Below are positions 4,972-5,157 of a stretch of DNA of 5,157 nucleotides, piece by piece (within the stretch, counting starts at the first letter, position 1; every line of letters begins with the position of its first letter). Location of the stretch: NCBI GenBank assembly GCA_035942255.1, contig DASZDG010000049.1:1-5157 (forward strand). Direction: 5' to 3'. The position numbers and the translations under genes are program-made. The notes beneath the pieces are model-generated. The model saw only the letters and a list, made by a program, of their open reading frames with translations. It was not told the origin of the DNA and ran no database searches. This stretch comes from JALZEG01 sp035942255. Lineage in GTDB: Bacteria > Actinomycetota > CADDZG01 > WHSQ01.

Positions 4972-5031
4972 GCGCGGCACCCCCACGCCATTCCATCGTC
5001 GGACTTGACCGCGGACAGGCACGCGCGGCTT

Positions 5032-5044
5032 CGGGCGGCGCCCG
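5032..5044. terminator. Short GC hairpin between convergent tRNA and minus-strand gene
   Basis: CGGGC-GGC-GCCCG forms a five-pair all-GC stem with a three-base loop, readable on both strands. On the minus strand it begins five bases after a tandem TGA TGA stop, the usual location for a terminator. There is no T-tract on either side, so the call rests on position and stem strength only. Confidence 0.3.
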
Positions 5045-5051
5045 GCAGTCA

Positions 5052-5157
5052 TCAGGGGCCGGACGACGACGCTACCGGTACGGCCTCACCCTCGCGCTCC
5101 TCCACCCGCCAGAAGTGGCGTAGCCGGAAGGGGGAATCCGGGAAGCTCCGGGTGAGG
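5052..5157 (-). CDS. C-terminal end of an unrecognised protein, 5' part outside the window
   Basis: Reading the minus strand from base 5156 gives 34 open codons ending in TGA, with a second TGA directly after. The peptide LTRSFPDSPFRLRHFWRVEE, then REGEAVPVASSSGP, looks like genuine protein: third codon positions are almost all G or C, aromatic and charged residues are mixed in a natural way, and the last residues form a typical flexible tail. No start codon falls in the window, so it must begin beyond base 5157. It converges on the tRNA-Lys gene. The fragment is too short to assign a family. A plus-strand frame over part of the same bases (about 5070-5123) is also open with good third-position GC, which limits certainty. 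Confidence 0.5.
   Translation of the reverse strand, partial: LTRSFPDSPFRLRHFWRVEEREGEAVPVASSSGP

Noticed and set aside
4628..4996. Minus-strand open frame across the tRNA and the end of the TPR gene
   Set aside because: It is the reverse-strand translation of tRNA-Lys joined to an antisense shadow; no family features and a genuine gene on the other strand.
4451..5008. Plus-strand open frame through the TPR gene and the tRNA, containing PVAQLAEQRTLNPKVEGSIP
   Set aside because: That peptide is what tRNA-Lys looks like when translated, a well-known annotation artefact; the rest is an out-of-frame shadow of the TPR gene.
5084..5157. CCTCACCC (5084-5091) and GGGTGAGG (5150-5157) inverted repeat, with AATCCGGG nearby recalling a riboswitch or structured RNA
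   Set aside because: The arms are 58 bases apart, the core elements of a cobalamin riboswitch are absent, and the region reads well as the end of a minus-strand gene.

Overview
The window is very GC-rich, with third codon positions dominated by G and C, and nearly all of it is coding. The protein sequences look actinobacterial. The TatA and TatC sequences, a polyprenyl diphosphate synthase next to a menaquinone methyltransferase, and several TAnnnT -10 elements close to start codons suggest a deep-branching, menaquinone-using lineage such as Thermoleophilia (Solirubrobacterales). The taxonomic call is inference from sequence style, not from a search.

Left part (1-1554): the 3' part of menG/ubiE (demethylmenaquinone methyltransferase; its start lies outside the window) overlaps by four bases a medium/long-chain trans-polyprenyl diphosphate synthase. 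One enzyme makes the isoprenoid tail of menaquinone and the other does the last ring methylation, so they form a quinone module.

Middle (1587-2653): two small unrecognised membrane proteins (about 67 and 140 aa) follow on the same strand. The first probably starts from its own promoter, almost at the first transcribed base. The second ends only four bases from a convergent gene on the minus strand. That gene encodes a 147-aa cytosolic protein with a natural five-histidine run and a four-cysteine zinc ribbon; its function is unknown.

Right part (2654-4826): a 124-base divergent intergenic region holds a probable tatA promoter. Then come tatA, tatC and a membrane-anchored TPR-like protein, tightly packed as one operon. 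TatA and TatC form the twin-arginine protein export machine; no separate TatB is seen. This TatC carries an insertion of about 75 residues in its first extracytoplasmic loop. It must start at a TTG, in the same frame as tatA and only one sense codon after the tatA stop.

End (4827-5157): a tRNA-Lys(CUU) gene with its own -10 element, a short non-coding stretch with two small GC-rich hairpins, and the C-terminal 34 codons of an unrecognised minus-strand gene that runs off the window. No mobile element, CRISPR array or clearly new multi-gene system was seen. The best leads are the enlarged TatC loop, the tatA/tatC junction, and the unknown proteins beside the Tat operon.
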